DNA of 64,000 nucleotides from UBA1189 sp045612065 (GCA_045612065.1 JAZKYH010000017.1:1-64000), one strand, 5' to 3'. Positions 26,208 through 36,610 are shown, counted from the first letter of the stretch. Program-made: numbers and translations. Notes: generated by a model from the sequence alone, not told the origin.

Positions 26208-28172
26208 TTACTTTACCATTACTTTGCGTGTAGTACCATCGGCATAGCGTACAATGTTGATACCCTTCTGCAAACCATCTTGGCGAACACCAGAAATAGA
26301 GTAGTACTCCACAGACTCGGTAGCGACTACTGTAGTCTGCTCAATGGCGGTCTTCTCATTCCACTCCTCTTCAGATACAAAGTGCAATGTAGCACGGAGG
26401 ATAACACTCTTCATATTAGCTACGTACATTACCTCCGATACATAGTCCTTACCCTCTTCCACACGATAGCTACGTCTGTACGGGGTGAAGGTTCCATCAC
26501 CGTTATCCCAGTTTACAGTGTCGTTGCTATACACCGTTTGAGGAGCACGTGTAAGGGTAGAACCACCTGAAGTGCTTCCTTCTTCGGGATCAATTTCCTT
26601 CCAATAGTCATAGAAGTAGTATGTTACGCTATCAGCAGCCTCGTTCACCTTGATGCTGTATACTGCGGGATAAGCATTGTGTCCAAATACACTATTGTAG
26701 CCAGCGTTGTAGGGAGTGAAGTCACCATCTGCATCGCGCCACCAGTCAAAATAGCTCATATAATCGCAGTAGCTACCATTGGGACGGAGAGCATGCATTT
26801 CAGCCTCGCTGATGTCGCTGATGCCAAGTGCTGCGCAGATTTCTGTAGGATCAACCTTTGATACAGTCTTGGTATACTCTTGGTTAGTGATAGCCAAGCT
26901 CATCCAAGCCTCTACCTCGATAGTCTTCTGCAACTCAGGACCCTTGATGGTGAACGAAATCTCGTATGAGTCTTCATTTGTGCTCAATGTGTCGGTAGTA
27001 TAGGTGGCGAGATTAGCCTGTGCCAAGCACGCTCTGGTAGTTACAATCTTATAATCGTGACCTTCCACAAAGGGATAGCTGATAACTACATCTGATGAAG
27101 CTTGTGCTGATGAAGAGGCCTTCACAGGCTCTTCGCTACCATCAACATAAAGGTCAAAGTTTACCAACACGACATTGAGGAAATTGAGTGTATAACCTGT
27201 AGGATTAGGATAACTCAAGGTGAGACCAGCAGCCTCAAATTCGGCAATACCATTATATACTACGTTATCCTCGGTGTTCCATGTAGCAGTACCCCATACG
27301 AATACTGAAGAATCCACCTCAGGTTCATCGCCAGATTCGTCATCGCTCATTCCGAAAGTAGCTGTTGTAAACGGACCTACAGCAGGGTTCTGAATAACAT
27401 TAACTTCCATTTTTACAGAACCATCCTCATACACAGTACCAGAAAAAGTACTATTGGGACACGACATAATACCTGCACTGATAGTAAATATTTCTTTTGA
27501 CAAACTATAAGAACCATCAGTATTCTCGGTAACAACAACATCCTCAATAGTAATTTCTCCTGTAGCCATACCCATAACGAGGTTAAATGAAGGGAAAACT
27601 ACGTTAATCTTACCATCAACCTCAGCGACAGAAACTATCTGCTCACCCATGTCAGCCTCTGTACCATCCATGTGAATAAGATTCATGTTACCTGTGTACT
27701 CACCAACATAAGGGAGTTCATCACTACCAGCCTCTGCAAAAAAGAAAGCAGTAGTAGCCGCACCCATATCAGGATTTTGAACAGCCTCAACAATCATACT
27801 CATAGAACCATCCTCGTATACTTCACCGGTGAAAGTGCTGAAAGGATAGTTCACAATCATGGGTGAGGTGATAGAAATTGTGAATACCTCTTTACTCAAC
27901 GAGTAGCTACCGTCAGAGTTGGCAGTTACGGTAACATCTTTAATAGTGAACTCACCGCTATCAAAGCGACCGAGAATACTGATTGAAGGGAAAGTCACAT
28001 TAAACTTACCATCTTCCTCAACGATAGAAACTGTCTGTGCCTCTACTGTAGCCTCATCACCAGTTAAGTGAGTGAGATTCATGTCGCCAGTGTATGTCCC
28101 AACAATGGCACTTTGTGCACGACCAGCAAGAATGCCGACGAGCAACATTACAAGAAGAGTAATTTTTCTCAT
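26208..28172 (-). CDS. Secreted protein with two calycin-like repeats and a sorting tail
   Basis: 654 residues. Signal peptide to about residue 19 (LAGRAQ). Residues about 22-150 and 153-270 are two copies of the same unit, each opening GTYTGDMNL or GEYTGNMNL and containing the pattern DGSYSLSKE then a TF(T/S)G(E/T)VYEDGS strand. This matches the Bacteroides 'calycin-like' domain. The middle (about 290-600) is a separate Asp/Tyr-rich beta region. The end (YYSISGVRQ...QKGINIVRYADG...KVMVK) is a type A sorting tail, so export to the surface is expected. Substrate and role are unknown; calycins usually bind small hydrophobic ligands. Confidence 0.75.
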   Translation of the reverse strand: MRKITLLVMLLVGILAGRAQSAIVGTYTGDMNLTHLTGDEATVEAQTVSIVEEDGKFNVTFPSISILGRFDSGEFTIKDVTVTANSDGSYSLSKEVFTISITSPMIVNYPFSTFTGEVYEDGSMSMIVEAVQNPDMGAATTAFFFAEAGSDELPYVGEYTGNMNLIHMDGTEADMGEQIVSVAEVDGKINVVFPSFNLVMGMATGEITIEDVVVTENTDGSYSLSKEIFTISAGIMSCPNSTFSGTVYEDGSVKMEVNVIQNPAVGPFTTATFGMSDDESGDEPEVDSSVFVWGTATWNTEDNVVYNGIAEFEAAGLTLSYPNPTGYTLNFLNVVLVNFDLYVDGSEEPVKASSSAQASSDVVISYPFVEGHDYKIVTTRACLAQANLATYTTDTLSTNEDSYEISFTIKGPELQKTIEVEAWMSLAITNQEYTKTVSKVDPTEICAALGISDISEAEMHALRPNGSYCDYMSYFDWWRDADGDFTPYNAGYNSVFGHNAYPAVYSIKVNEAADSVTYYFYDYWKEIDPEEGSTSGGSTLTRAPQTVYSNDTVNWDNGDGTFTPYRRSYRVEEGKDYVSEVMYVANMKSVILRATLHFVSEEEWNEKTAIEQTTVVATESVEYYSISGVRQDGLQKGINIVRYADGTTRKVMVK

Positions 28173-28245
28173 AAACGTTTGATTTTAATTTGTTAATAAT
28201 TGATCTATTAAATTTCTTTTTACCTATTTTGTTATCTTGAGGTTG

Positions 28246-28253
28246 CAAATGTA
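28246..28253 (-). promoter_or_regulatory. -7 element of the calycin-like gene
   Basis: TACATTTG on the minus strand fits TAnnTTTG. It lies 74 bases before the start at 28172. It is arranged back to back with the SusC promoter on the other strand. Confidence 0.5.
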
Positions 28254-28263
28254 ATAATTATTT

Positions 28264-28294
28264 CTTGCAAATTCAGTTTTTTGCTATAAATTTG
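28264..28294 (+). promoter_or_regulatory. Promoter of the second SusC/SusD operon
   Basis: CTTG (28264-28267) is followed after 19 bases by TAAATTTG (28287-28294), close to TTTG-N19-TAnnTTTG with one mismatch in the first box. The SusC ATG is 39 bases further on. Confidence 0.6.
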
Positions 28295-28332
28295 CAAAAA
28301 AATATAGAAAAACCTTACTATTTATCAAAACA

Positions 28333-31300
28333 ATGCTAAAAATCAGTAGAAAACTGATAGTAGCTGTGATGTTTCTGCTTGCTGCAGGAGGATATTCGTA
28401 TGCTGCTATCACTCCATCCGACACAATATCATCCTCAAAACCAGTGGCACGGATGGCAACAACACAAGCCCGAGCAACAGAGAATGTGATGCTACAAGGT
28501 GTAGTAACCGACACGGACAACTTTCCATTGCCAGGCGTACACATTATTATCAGAGAGACTAAGAAAGCCGTAGTGTCAGACAATGATGGAGTATTTACAA
28601 TCTCACTTCCTAAAGGTAAGATTTCTACAGTAGATTTCTCTTTCGTAGGTATGCAAACTACCACCAAGACCTATGACGGAAAGAAAAACTATATAGGACA
28701 AGTGATAAAGTTAGGCAATAGTGAAGAACTGGAAGAGGTAGTGGTAACTGGTCTTTTTGACTACAACTCGAAGACCTTTACCGGTAGTGCCGTATCATAC
28801 TCGCAAGAGGATCTCAAGAACATCGGTAACAATAATGTACTTAAGATTGTACAATCACTTGACCCTGCCTTTATCGTAGAGACTAACAGTATCAATGGTT
28901 CAAACCCTAACCACATGGCCGACATCACCTTGCGTGGTAATGCTTCGTTTGGTGGTTTGCAAGGTGAATATTCGGGTAACCCCAATGCTCCGCTCTTCAT
29001 CCTCGATGGTTTCGAGGCTTCACAGGAGCAAATCTTCGACCTTGATATGAACCGCGTCAAATCAGTAACCATACTCAAGGACGGTGCTGCCAAAGCCATT
29101 TATGGATCAAAGGCATCGAATGGTGTCATCGTTGTTGAAACCATACTCCCTGAAGCAGGAAGTATGCGCGTCACTTATACCGGTGACCTCAGCATAGAGG
29201 CTCCTGACCTTACCAGCTATAACCTCACCAATGCTGCTGAGAAGTTACAAGTAGAGCTCAATGCCGGACGCTACAGTTCTTCTGCTCCACTCTATCAAGC
29301 CCAGCTTGATGAGCAGTATTACGCCATTGCCGCAGATATAGCCCGTGGAGTAGACACCTACTGGCTGTCACAACCCTTGCGTACCAGTGTAGGACAAAAA
29401 CACTCGGCCTACATTGAAGGTGGTACCGAGGAGATGCGTTACTCAGCCATGGTGGGATATAACAATGTGGCTGGTGTAATGAAGGAGTCGGGACGACGTA
29501 ATGTACAAGGAAATATCAACCTATCGTACCGCTACGGCAAATGGATGTTCCGTAACTCATTAAGCGTTACCCGTAACCAAGCTGACGATAGCCCCTATGG
29601 CTCATTCAGTGACTATGTGAGCGTAAACCCCTACTTTGCTCCCTATGATGAAAATGGTAATATCCGTAAAGTGCTCGGATACTATACTGCACCAGGATAC
29701 AATGGCAATGTAACTACCTATTATAATCCTCTATATAACGCAAGTCTCGGCACAAAGAACTTTTCAAAGTATACTGAGATTGTTGAAAACTTCTATATAG
29801 AGTATAGACCCATGGACAAGCTCCGCTTCACAGCACGATTGGGATATACCTTCAAGGATAACCGCAGAGAGGATTTCTACCCCGGTGACCATACCCGATT
29901 CAATGATTGGACAGGTGACCGCTACTTCCAGCGTGGTAGTTACTCCATCACCAATGGAGAGGCCAACAATTTGAATATTGACATCACAGCTAACTATTCG
30001 AATCAATGGGGTAAGCATCAGTTACTCTCCAATGCAGCCTACTCGCTGCAAAGCACCAATTCCATTTCAGAAGGAATGGTGGCATGGGGATTCCTCAATA
30101 ACCACGTAGACTATATTACCTTTGCCAAACAATATGCTGAGGGAGGCAAGCCCTCTGGATCGGAGAGTATCACACGCAGCCTCGGTATTACTGGTGCTGT
30201 GAACTATAGCTACGACGAGCGTTATCTCCTCGATGCCAGCTTACGATTCAATGGTTCGTCAGTATTTGGTAAGAACAACCGTTGGGGTACGTTCTGGAGT
30301 GCCGGTGCTGGATGGAATCTGCATAAGGAGCACTTCATGAATTGGGCTGATTGGCTCACACTATGTAAATTGCGTGTTACTTATGGACTGACAGGTAACC
30401 AGAACTTCTCACCCTACCAAGCTATGGCTACCTATAAGTTCTACGACAGCATCATCTACGACAATATCTCGGGTGCCTACCTCATGGGTATGCCCAACCC
30501 TAACCTCAAATGGCAACAGACAGGTGATTTTAACGTAGGTCTTGATTTAGGACTGTTCCGTAGCTTAAATATGCGCATAGACCTCTACGACAGCCGCACA
30601 CACGATGCACTTATCGCCATGTCAATACCTACCTCTACTGGTTTTACCACATATATGGAAAATATGGGTAACGTGAATAACCGAGGTGTAGAGGCCACAG
30701 CCAATTGGCGCTTCTATAGTAAGGGACAATCATACATGAGTCTGAGTGGTAGCATCGGTCATAATAAGAATAAGGTGACTGACATTAGCGATGCACTGAA
30801 AAATTACAACAGCGAACAGGATGCCAACGCTACTAAATCGCCTATTATACGCTACGAAGAGGGACAATCAATGACAGCTATCTGGGCTGTGCGCTCACTT
30901 GGTATCGATCCTGCAACAGGTAAAGAGATGTTCCTCAAAAAAGACGGTGTGACCACTACTTATGACTATACTACAGATGATTACATTATCGCCGGAGACA
31001 GCAATCCCATTGCACATGGTACTTTTGGATTCAATGGCGAATGGAAGGGTGTAGGTATGAACCTCCTCTTCAGTTACCAATGGGGTGGTGACTATTATAA
31101 CCAAACCCTTGTTGACCGTGTAGAGAATGCCAATGTGGCCTACAACGTAGACAAGCGTATATTTACTGAGACTTGGCAAAAGGCTGGTGATATAGCTCTC
31201 TACAAACACATATCGAGCAATCCTACAACAACATATGCATCGACTCGCTTTGTACAGCGCGACAATACACTGGACTTCACATCATTATCGGCGTATTATG

Positions 31301-31461
31301 ACTTCAAGCACTGCGAATGGCTGAAGAAATCAAAGGTAGAGCGTCTACGCTTGACATTCTATTTGAATGATGTGTTCCACTTGTCAACCATCAAGACAGA
31401 GCGCGGACTCAGTTATCCTTATGCACGCACATTCTCATTTTCACTAACCGCTACATTCTAA
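28333..31461 (+). CDS. SusC/RagA-family TonB-dependent transporter (second locus)
   Basis: 1042 residues. Signal peptide to about residue 24 (GGYSYA). An extra segment of about 30 residues precedes the carboxypeptidase-regulatory-like domain (about 55-135, VMLQGVVTDTDNFPLPGVHI). The TonB-linked segment EELEEVVVTGLFDYN leads into the plug (about 150-270, with LFILDGFEASQEQIF and VTILKDGAAKAIYGSKASNG). The barrel fills the rest and ends in FSLTATF. The motif GLFDYN and the 'ILDGFEA' plug variant separate it from the first SusC of this window. It pairs with the SusD 13 bases downstream. Confidence 0.95.
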   Translation: MLKISRKLIVAVMFLLAAGGYSYAAITPSDTISSSKPVARMATTQARATENVMLQGVVTDTDNFPLPGVHIIIRETKKAVVSDNDGVFTISLPKGKISTVDFSFVGMQTTTKTYDGKKNYIGQVIKLGNSEELEEVVVTGLFDYNSKTFTGSAVSYSQEDLKNIGNNNVLKIVQSLDPAFIVETNSINGSNPNHMADITLRGNASFGGLQGEYSGNPNAPLFILDGFEASQEQIFDLDMNRVKSVTILKDGAAKAIYGSKASNGVIVVETILPEAGSMRVTYTGDLSIEAPDLTSYNLTNAAEKLQVELNAGRYSSSAPLYQAQLDEQYYAIAADIARGVDTYWLSQPLRTSVGQKHSAYIEGGTEEMRYSAMVGYNNVAGVMKESGRRNVQGNINLSYRYGKWMFRNSLSVTRNQADDSPYGSFSDYVSVNPYFAPYDENGNIRKVLGYYTAPGYNGNVTTYYNPLYNASLGTKNFSKYTEIVENFYIEYRPMDKLRFTARLGYTFKDNRREDFYPGDHTRFNDWTGDRYFQRGSYSITNGEANNLNIDITANYSNQWGKHQLLSNAAYSLQSTNSISEGMVAWGFLNNHVDYITFAKQYAEGGKPSGSESITRSLGITGAVNYSYDERYLLDASLRFNGSSVFGKNNRWGTFWSAGAGWNLHKEHFMNWADWLTLCKLRVTYGLTGNQNFSPYQAMATYKFYDSIIYDNISGAYLMGMPNPNLKWQQTGDFNVGLDLGLFRSLNMRIDLYDSRTHDALIAMSIPTSTGFTTYMENMGNVNNRGVEATANWRFYSKGQSYMSLSGSIGHNKNKVTDISDALKNYNSEQDANATKSPIIRYEEGQSMTAIWAVRSLGIDPATGKEMFLKKDGVTTTYDYTTDDYIIAGDSNPIAHGTFGFNGEWKGVGMNLLFSYQWGGDYYNQTLVDRVENANVAYNVDKRIFTETWQKAGDIALYKHISSNPTTTYASTRFVQRDNTLDFTSLSAYYDFKHCEWLKKSKVERLRLTFYLNDVFHLSTIKTERGLSYPYARTFSFSLTATF

Positions 31462-31474
31462 GTTCTACATAAAG

Positions 31475-32902
31475 ATGAAAAAGATACATTATATATATAT
31501 AGCATTGACAGCCGCTACGCTTACCTCATGTAACGACTGGCTTGATGTGCAACCACACTCACAAATTGAAGAAACCGAACTTTTCAGCACTGAAAGTGGA
31601 TACAAGGAGGCATTGGCAGGAGTATACTCGTCGATGGTAAACACATCGACCTACGCCAAGGAGATGACTTTCGGCTTTATTGGTGTACTGGGTCAGGAAT
31701 GGGACTACTACTCATCGGCACAATATGATGCTGTGGCTGCATACGAATATGATGCCGCATATCCTACAAACTACGCCAATGCTATTTGGAAAACCAATTA
31801 CGAAGGTATTGCCAATGCAAATAACTTGTTGGAACACATCGATGAAAGTGAAAAGTTATTCTCTAAGGACAATTATGAGGTTATTAAAGGAGAGGCATTA
31901 GCTTTGCGTGCCATGCTGCACTTTGACTTGTTGCGTTGCTTCGGTGTGAGCTATGCTGTAGACTCATTGAAACCTTCTATTCCTTACAGCACATCATTGG
32001 ATTACCATGTATTTCCGCAATTGAAAGTACATGAAGTAGCTGAAAAAGTATTAGCCGACCTCTTGGATGCTGAACTATTACTCAAAGCAGGTGACCCTAT
32101 TGTTACAGGACGTGAAATCACCGAAGTAGACGACAATGGCTATCTCAGTAACCGCCGCCTACATCTCAACTACTATGCTGTAAAGGGACTTCAAGCTCGT
32201 GTATATATGTGGATGGGAAGATATGGGCAAGCTTGGAAAGCTGCTGATGAGGTGATACAGAGCGAAGTATTCACCTGGAGCACAATAGATAATATGTCTC
32301 ACGGATATGACCGTTGCCTTGCTGATGAGCATATCTTTGCGCTTAATAACTTGACACTTAAATCTAATATTGCTGACATCTATTTTGACGAAGGAAGCAC
32401 CAACAGTTTTGCTGTCACTCGCGATCGCTTACTCGCCTACTTCGATAATGCTACACAGGATTACCGTTACACGTTCCTCTTCAAATCAGGCACAGGAACC
32501 AGTTTTGATAATCGCTATATAACCAAGTACGATGAACCTTCAACATCGGATAATTGGTTCCGTAACAAGATGCCTTTGATGCGCTTATCCGAGATGTACC
32601 TCATCCGTTGCGAAGCAGAGTATCGTAATGAAAATACAGAGGCTGCATTGCAAACGTTAAACCAAATGCGAACCAAACGTAACTTAACTGCATTACAAGA
32701 ACTACCCACAGATTTCAACACTGAACTGATAAGCGAATACCGACGTGAGTTCTTAGGAGAGGGGCAACTGTTCTTCCTCTACAAGAGACTAAATCATTCT
32801 ACTATAGCCTACTCTGATATTGACCCTGTGGCTACGCGTAGCTATACATTCCCATTGCCTCAATCAGAGACACAATCGGCCGAACGTCAAGATAACAAAT
32901 AA
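31475..32902 (+). CDS. SusD/RagB-family lipoprotein (second locus)
   Basis: 475 residues. Lipobox TLTSC (Cys19), then the SusD start NDWLDVQPHSQIEETELFST. The TPR-like core is recognisable in KGEALALRAMLHFDLLRCFG (about 137-156), and the family end motifs appear in MPLMRLSEMYLIRCEAEYRN and SEYRREFLGEGQLFFLYKRL. At 475 residues it is shorter than the first SusD (583), so the substrate is probably different. It works as the lid of the upstream SusC. Confidence 0.93.
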   Translation: MKKIHYIYIALTAATLTSCNDWLDVQPHSQIEETELFSTESGYKEALAGVYSSMVNTSTYAKEMTFGFIGVLGQEWDYYSSAQYDAVAAYEYDAAYPTNYANAIWKTNYEGIANANNLLEHIDESEKLFSKDNYEVIKGEALALRAMLHFDLLRCFGVSYAVDSLKPSIPYSTSLDYHVFPQLKVHEVAEKVLADLLDAELLLKAGDPIVTGREITEVDDNGYLSNRRLHLNYYAVKGLQARVYMWMGRYGQAWKAADEVIQSEVFTWSTIDNMSHGYDRCLADEHIFALNNLTLKSNIADIYFDEGSTNSFAVTRDRLLAYFDNATQDYRYTFLFKSGTGTSFDNRYITKYDEPSTSDNWFRNKMPLMRLSEMYLIRCEAEYRNENTEAALQTLNQMRTKRNLTALQELPTDFNTELISEYRREFLGEGQLFFLYKRLNHSTIAYSDIDPVATRSYTFPLPQSETQSAERQDNK

Positions 32903-32913
32903 AACTTTTACTT

Positions 32914-33693
32914 ATGAACATAAAAAATAAGACTATACAATACTGCGCATGCATATTATGTCTGATGGCATCAACAGCATGCCAAAAGGAGGAGATAATG
33001 AAGTTCGACTCTGAAATGGCTGGACTCAATATATGGGTGGGTACTTCAGCAGGTTCTGTTTATGAGGAGACCACATATAACTACTCCTATGCCATTGAAG
33101 AGGGTAGCGTAACATTCTATGCCCGCGTATATGGTGTACCAGCTAATTATGACCGTACATTCACTCTTGAACCCTTCGGTGACGATATAGAACAGATTAT
33201 ACCTACTGTACGTACCGAAGAGTATGTGATGCCAGCAGGAGCTGTAACCCACGAGTACAAAGTATATTTCAACTCGAAAAAATTACCATCAGAAGATTTG
33301 TTTGCCGAGAATGATGGCAAGGTTTCATTCCGTATGGTAGAAAACAAAAACTTTGCTGTAGGAGCCGAAAATATGCAATCGTTTACTGTAGTGCTCCGCA
33401 ACCGTATTGCCAAACCGAGCAATTGGGATAGTGCAAACTATCCGTTAGTAGCATTGAGTAAATATTTCGGTACATATAGCCGAATAAAGTACCAGTTTAT
33501 GATTGAGAATCTTGGACTGAGAGACTTTATCATTTCTTATTCGGCCTCTACATCGATTGACGAAGCTACTAACACCGTATCTCCTGCTTATGCAGTATAT
33601 CTACAGCAGATGATGCAAGAAAAACTGATTGAATATAATGCTACTCACGATGAACCACTCACCGATGAGAATGGAGACCCTGTAATCTTTTAA
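32914..33693 (+). CDS. DUF4843-like lipoprotein
   Basis: 259 residues. Lipobox ASTAC (Cys23). The mature part starts KFDSEMAGLNIWVGT and continues as two predicted beta-sandwich modules (VTFYARVYGVPANYDRTFTL near 70-90; DGKVSFRMVENKNF near 130-145). This is the DUF4843 pattern of Bacteroidetes lipoproteins encoded directly after SusD. It is not experimentally explained; a surface-exposed accessory to the SusCD pair is the likely role. It is 11 bases after SusD and 12 bases before the PKD-like gene. Confidence 0.78.
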   Translation: MNIKNKTIQYCACILCLMASTACQKEEIMKFDSEMAGLNIWVGTSAGSVYEETTYNYSYAIEEGSVTFYARVYGVPANYDRTFTLEPFGDDIEQIIPTVRTEEYVMPAGAVTHEYKVYFNSKKLPSEDLFAENDGKVSFRMVENKNFAVGAENMQSFTVVLRNRIAKPSNWDSANYPLVALSKYFGTYSRIKYQFMIENLGLRDFIISYSASTSIDEATNTVSPAYAVYLQQMMQEKLIEYNATHDEPLTDENGDPVIF

Positions 33694-33705
33694 CAAACAT
33701 AGAAT

Positions 33706-35346
33706 ATGAAAAAACATCTCTTATATTACATCGGTGTATTTATAGGTAGCATGGCCACTTTGTCGGCCTGCTATGAAGATAAAGGTAACTATGAATACCA
33801 TGAATTGGAAGAAGTAGGCATAGACACTACTGGAGTGGGTATGCAAGCTGAATATGCCATTATGCGTTATGATACATTGCGTATCGCTCCCAACATCTAC
33901 TTTGAAGGTCAGTTGGTAACTGATCCTGAAATAGCTCCACTTGACTATCTGTGGACTATCTTCAGCGCTAATGTGGGTGTGGGAGCCAATACAGAAATTG
34001 ACACAATAGGTTATAAGTCTAAACTTGATACAGTAATCACACGCAGAGGAGGTTCGTATTATGTACAATTGGCTGTCACTAATCGTAATGATGGAATACG
34101 CCAATTCTTCAGAATCCCAGTATCAGTATCAGAAACTTTTGATGGAGGATGGATGGTCTTCTACGAGCGTTCAGACAAGCCAGGATATAGTGATCTTGCA
34201 CTTGTACACAACGAATGGGTAAAATCTAACAGCAAGACCAATCGTATCTACAAGAACCTGTATAGTGAAAATAACAATGGAGAGTATCTTCCAGGAAATC
34301 CTATTCGCTGTCTTGATATCGCCGTATCGCTTGTATCGGGAAATAACTATATCGGACTATGTACAGACCAGACACTGGTAGGCGTATCAGAGAACGGATT
34401 TAATCGTGCATTGGCCTTTGGAGATTTCTTCTACCAACATCCTGGAACCGAGGCACCAATATGGTACGGACAGCATGGAAGTGGTGTCATGTCGGGACAA
34501 AATTCTGAAGTTTGTATCAACGGAGATGAAATCTACACCAATACCTATTCATTCTCTGCCACTGAAGGACGTACCACTAAATTTGGTATGCCCAAGCGCA
34601 CCGAAGGAGATGAAGTAGGTGAATTAGCCCCATGGAATGCAGAAGTAGCTCATACACTCAATTATGGTATTGTTGTATATGACCAAACTAACCAATGCTT
34701 CCGTTATGCCGCATACAACTCTTCAAAATTGGAGCGATTTGCTGCACAAGATGAAACAAAGTTTGGTAACGATATGATAAACAATACAGGCATGACAATG
34801 GTAATGTCGGACTGGGGTAAGGGAACTTCACCAAGTGCTGCACACGACTACAATATCATGGCAGATAAAAATAATCGTTATCTCGTAGTTACTAATTTTT
34901 CTTCTTCTGCACCGACAGATACTATCATTTGTGTTGGAAAATACAAATTGAACGGATTTTGTGGACAGATAAATAATGCAACTACCATGGCATCAAGCAA
35001 TGTCGGAAACTTTATCTATTATGGTGCCGGAAATAAAGTTTACAGATATGCCTATGATTCTAATAAACCAGCTAAGGCAATATGGACTGCAGAAAATAGC
35101 AAAGAAGAAGTTACTTGTGTGCGTATAATGAAGTACTACCATGGAACGGTATATGGTTATGGTATGGTGCCCAGTTCAGATGAATTGGTACATATTGCCA
35201 CATGGAATGAAGAAACACAAGAGGGACATCTCTACCAATACAAGATTGACAAGGCCAGTGGTGACATTAAGAACAAAAATAAATGTTACGATTACGTCAT
35301 ACCTGGTAAAGTAAAAGATATGGCGTGGAAATTCAGTATGCAATAA
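33706..35346 (+). CDS. PKD-like family lipoprotein with a C-terminal propeller-like region
   Basis: 546 residues. Lipobox TLSAC (Cys22). Residues about 30-140 form Ig/PKD-like strands (LDYLWTIFSANVGVG, GGSYYVQLAVTNRNDGI). The remainder (about 150-546) shows repeated short strands with conserved Tyr/Gly (GGWMVFYERSDKPGYSDLAL, FIYYGAGNKVYRYAYD), suggesting a propeller-like fold. SusC, SusD, DUF4843, PKD-like is a recurring Bacteroidetes gene order. The substrate is unknown; a glycan-, peptide- or cofactor-binding role at the surface is possible. Confidence 0.75.
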   Translation: MKKHLLYYIGVFIGSMATLSACYEDKGNYEYHELEEVGIDTTGVGMQAEYAIMRYDTLRIAPNIYFEGQLVTDPEIAPLDYLWTIFSANVGVGANTEIDTIGYKSKLDTVITRRGGSYYVQLAVTNRNDGIRQFFRIPVSVSETFDGGWMVFYERSDKPGYSDLALVHNEWVKSNSKTNRIYKNLYSENNNGEYLPGNPIRCLDIAVSLVSGNNYIGLCTDQTLVGVSENGFNRALAFGDFFYQHPGTEAPIWYGQHGSGVMSGQNSEVCINGDEIYTNTYSFSATEGRTTKFGMPKRTEGDEVGELAPWNAEVAHTLNYGIVVYDQTNQCFRYAAYNSSKLERFAAQDETKFGNDMINNTGMTMVMSDWGKGTSPSAAHDYNIMADKNNRYLVVTNFSSSAPTDTIICVGKYKLNGFCGQINNATTMASSNVGNFIYYGAGNKVYRYAYDSNKPAKAIWTAENSKEEVTCVRIMKYYHGTVYGYGMVPSSDELVHIATWNEETQEGHLYQYKIDKASGDIKNKNKCYDYVIPGKVKDMAWKFSMQ

Positions 35347-35371
35347 CTAAACAAATCAAATAATAAAGATT

Positions 35372-36532
35372 ATGAAAAGATTATCAATTATCGTTTCATT
35401 GATGTTGATGACATCAATGATGTTTGCCCAAGGTATTTCTTTTGAGCCGGAGGGAACAACGCTGAATCAGGTTACCGAAAAATCTAAAAAAGAGAACAAA
35501 CTGATATTTGTAGACTGCTATACCCAATGGTGCGGTCCCTGTAAGAAGATGATACGTGATGTGTTTCCACAAGAAAAGGTAGGTAAATATATGAATGCTC
35601 GTTTTGTCAATCTCAAGATTGATATGGAAGCCAAGTATGCCGAGGGACTTGCCAAGGAGTGGCAAGTATCAGCATACCCCACCTTTATTATCTTCAATGC
35701 TGATGGTAAGGAAATAGGCCGTTTCATGGGTGGTAGCGACGCTGACGGATTTATCCGCCGTGTGGAAGAAAAGAGTGCTGTAGACGCAGCGACAAGTAGT
35801 CTCGAAGAGCGTTGGAACAATGGTGAACGTAATGATGCTTTCTTGAAGGAATACCTTGCATCACTCACAGCCACCTACAAGCGTGATGATGCTAACGTAG
35901 TAGCCGAAACTCTGCTCATGGGTAAAGAAGAGTCCTTTGCTTCGGATAAAGAATTGGCAGACATCTTCATGAAGCACATCAACAATCCCTTTGCCTCATC
36001 GTTCATCTATACAGTTCAACATCCCGAGGCTTTGAAGGCTACTGTAGGCGAATTTGCTGTAGACATGAAAATAAAGAATGTATTGGGCAACTATACTAAC
36101 AATTTATTTGTGAAGAAAGGTGTCAATACTGTACTCGATGAAAATCAGTTCGCAGCCTTCCAAGCACTGCTCCGTAGACTCAAGATTGAAGATGCAGAGC
36201 ACTATCGCCTCACTGTACTTATCAATAATGCCGAGAAGCAGGGCGAATATGTAGATTATGTCAACTACATCAAGGAGTATTTGGCTACTCCAGGCCTTGA
36301 TGCTTCAGACATGACCTTGGCCAACTGGGCAAAGCCTTTCTCTGTTCCTGGTGCTGATGAAACAGCCAAAGCACAGATGATAGAAGTACTCCGTGGCCGT
36401 GTAGCAGAGATTGAGTCAGGCAAGCGTCAAGGACAAAATAAAGTAGGAAACATGAAATTATCACGTCCTACAGATGATTTGTTACGTATGATTATCCAGA
36501 CCATGGAGACTGGTAAATTACCCGGTCAATGA
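35372..36532 (+). CDS. Periplasmic thioredoxin-family protein at the end of the SusCD operon
   Basis: 386 residues. Signal peptide to about residue 20 (MMFAQ). The thioredoxin domain (about 25-145) has the active site FVDCYTQWCGPCKKM (WCGPC pair near 52-56) and the cis-Pro segment VSAYPTFIIF. The C-terminal 240 residues are a predicted helical region rich in Glu/Lys and not recognised. A thiol/disulfide enzyme of this kind in a SusCD operon could reduce or edit disulfides in an imported substrate or in the operon's own lipoproteins. It starts 26 bases after the PKD-like gene and is closed by a strong terminator. Confidence 0.85.
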   Translation: MKRLSIIVSLMLMTSMMFAQGISFEPEGTTLNQVTEKSKKENKLIFVDCYTQWCGPCKKMIRDVFPQEKVGKYMNARFVNLKIDMEAKYAEGLAKEWQVSAYPTFIIFNADGKEIGRFMGGSDADGFIRRVEEKSAVDAATSSLEERWNNGERNDAFLKEYLASLTATYKRDDANVVAETLLMGKEESFASDKELADIFMKHINNPFASSFIYTVQHPEALKATVGEFAVDMKIKNVLGNYTNNLFVKKGVNTVLDENQFAAFQALLRRLKIEDAEHYRLTVLINNAEKQGEYVDYVNYIKEYLATPGLDASDMTLANWAKPFSVPGADETAKAQMIEVLRGRVAEIESGKRQGQNKVGNMKLSRPTDDLLRMIIQTMETGKLPGQ

Positions 36533-36552
36533 TAATTATCATTAGAATGGAT

Positions 36553-36590
36553 AGAATGAGGATGCAGCTTTGCATCCTCATTCTGCTTTT
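36553..36590 (+). terminator. Terminator of the second SusCD operon
   Basis: A perfect 14-bp stem (AGAATGAGGATGCA at 36553-36566 with 36571-36584) has a 4-base loop and is followed by GCTTTT, 20 bases after the last stop codon. Confidence 0.88.
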
Positions 36591-36610
36591 AATAACTCCA
36601 CTATATCGAA

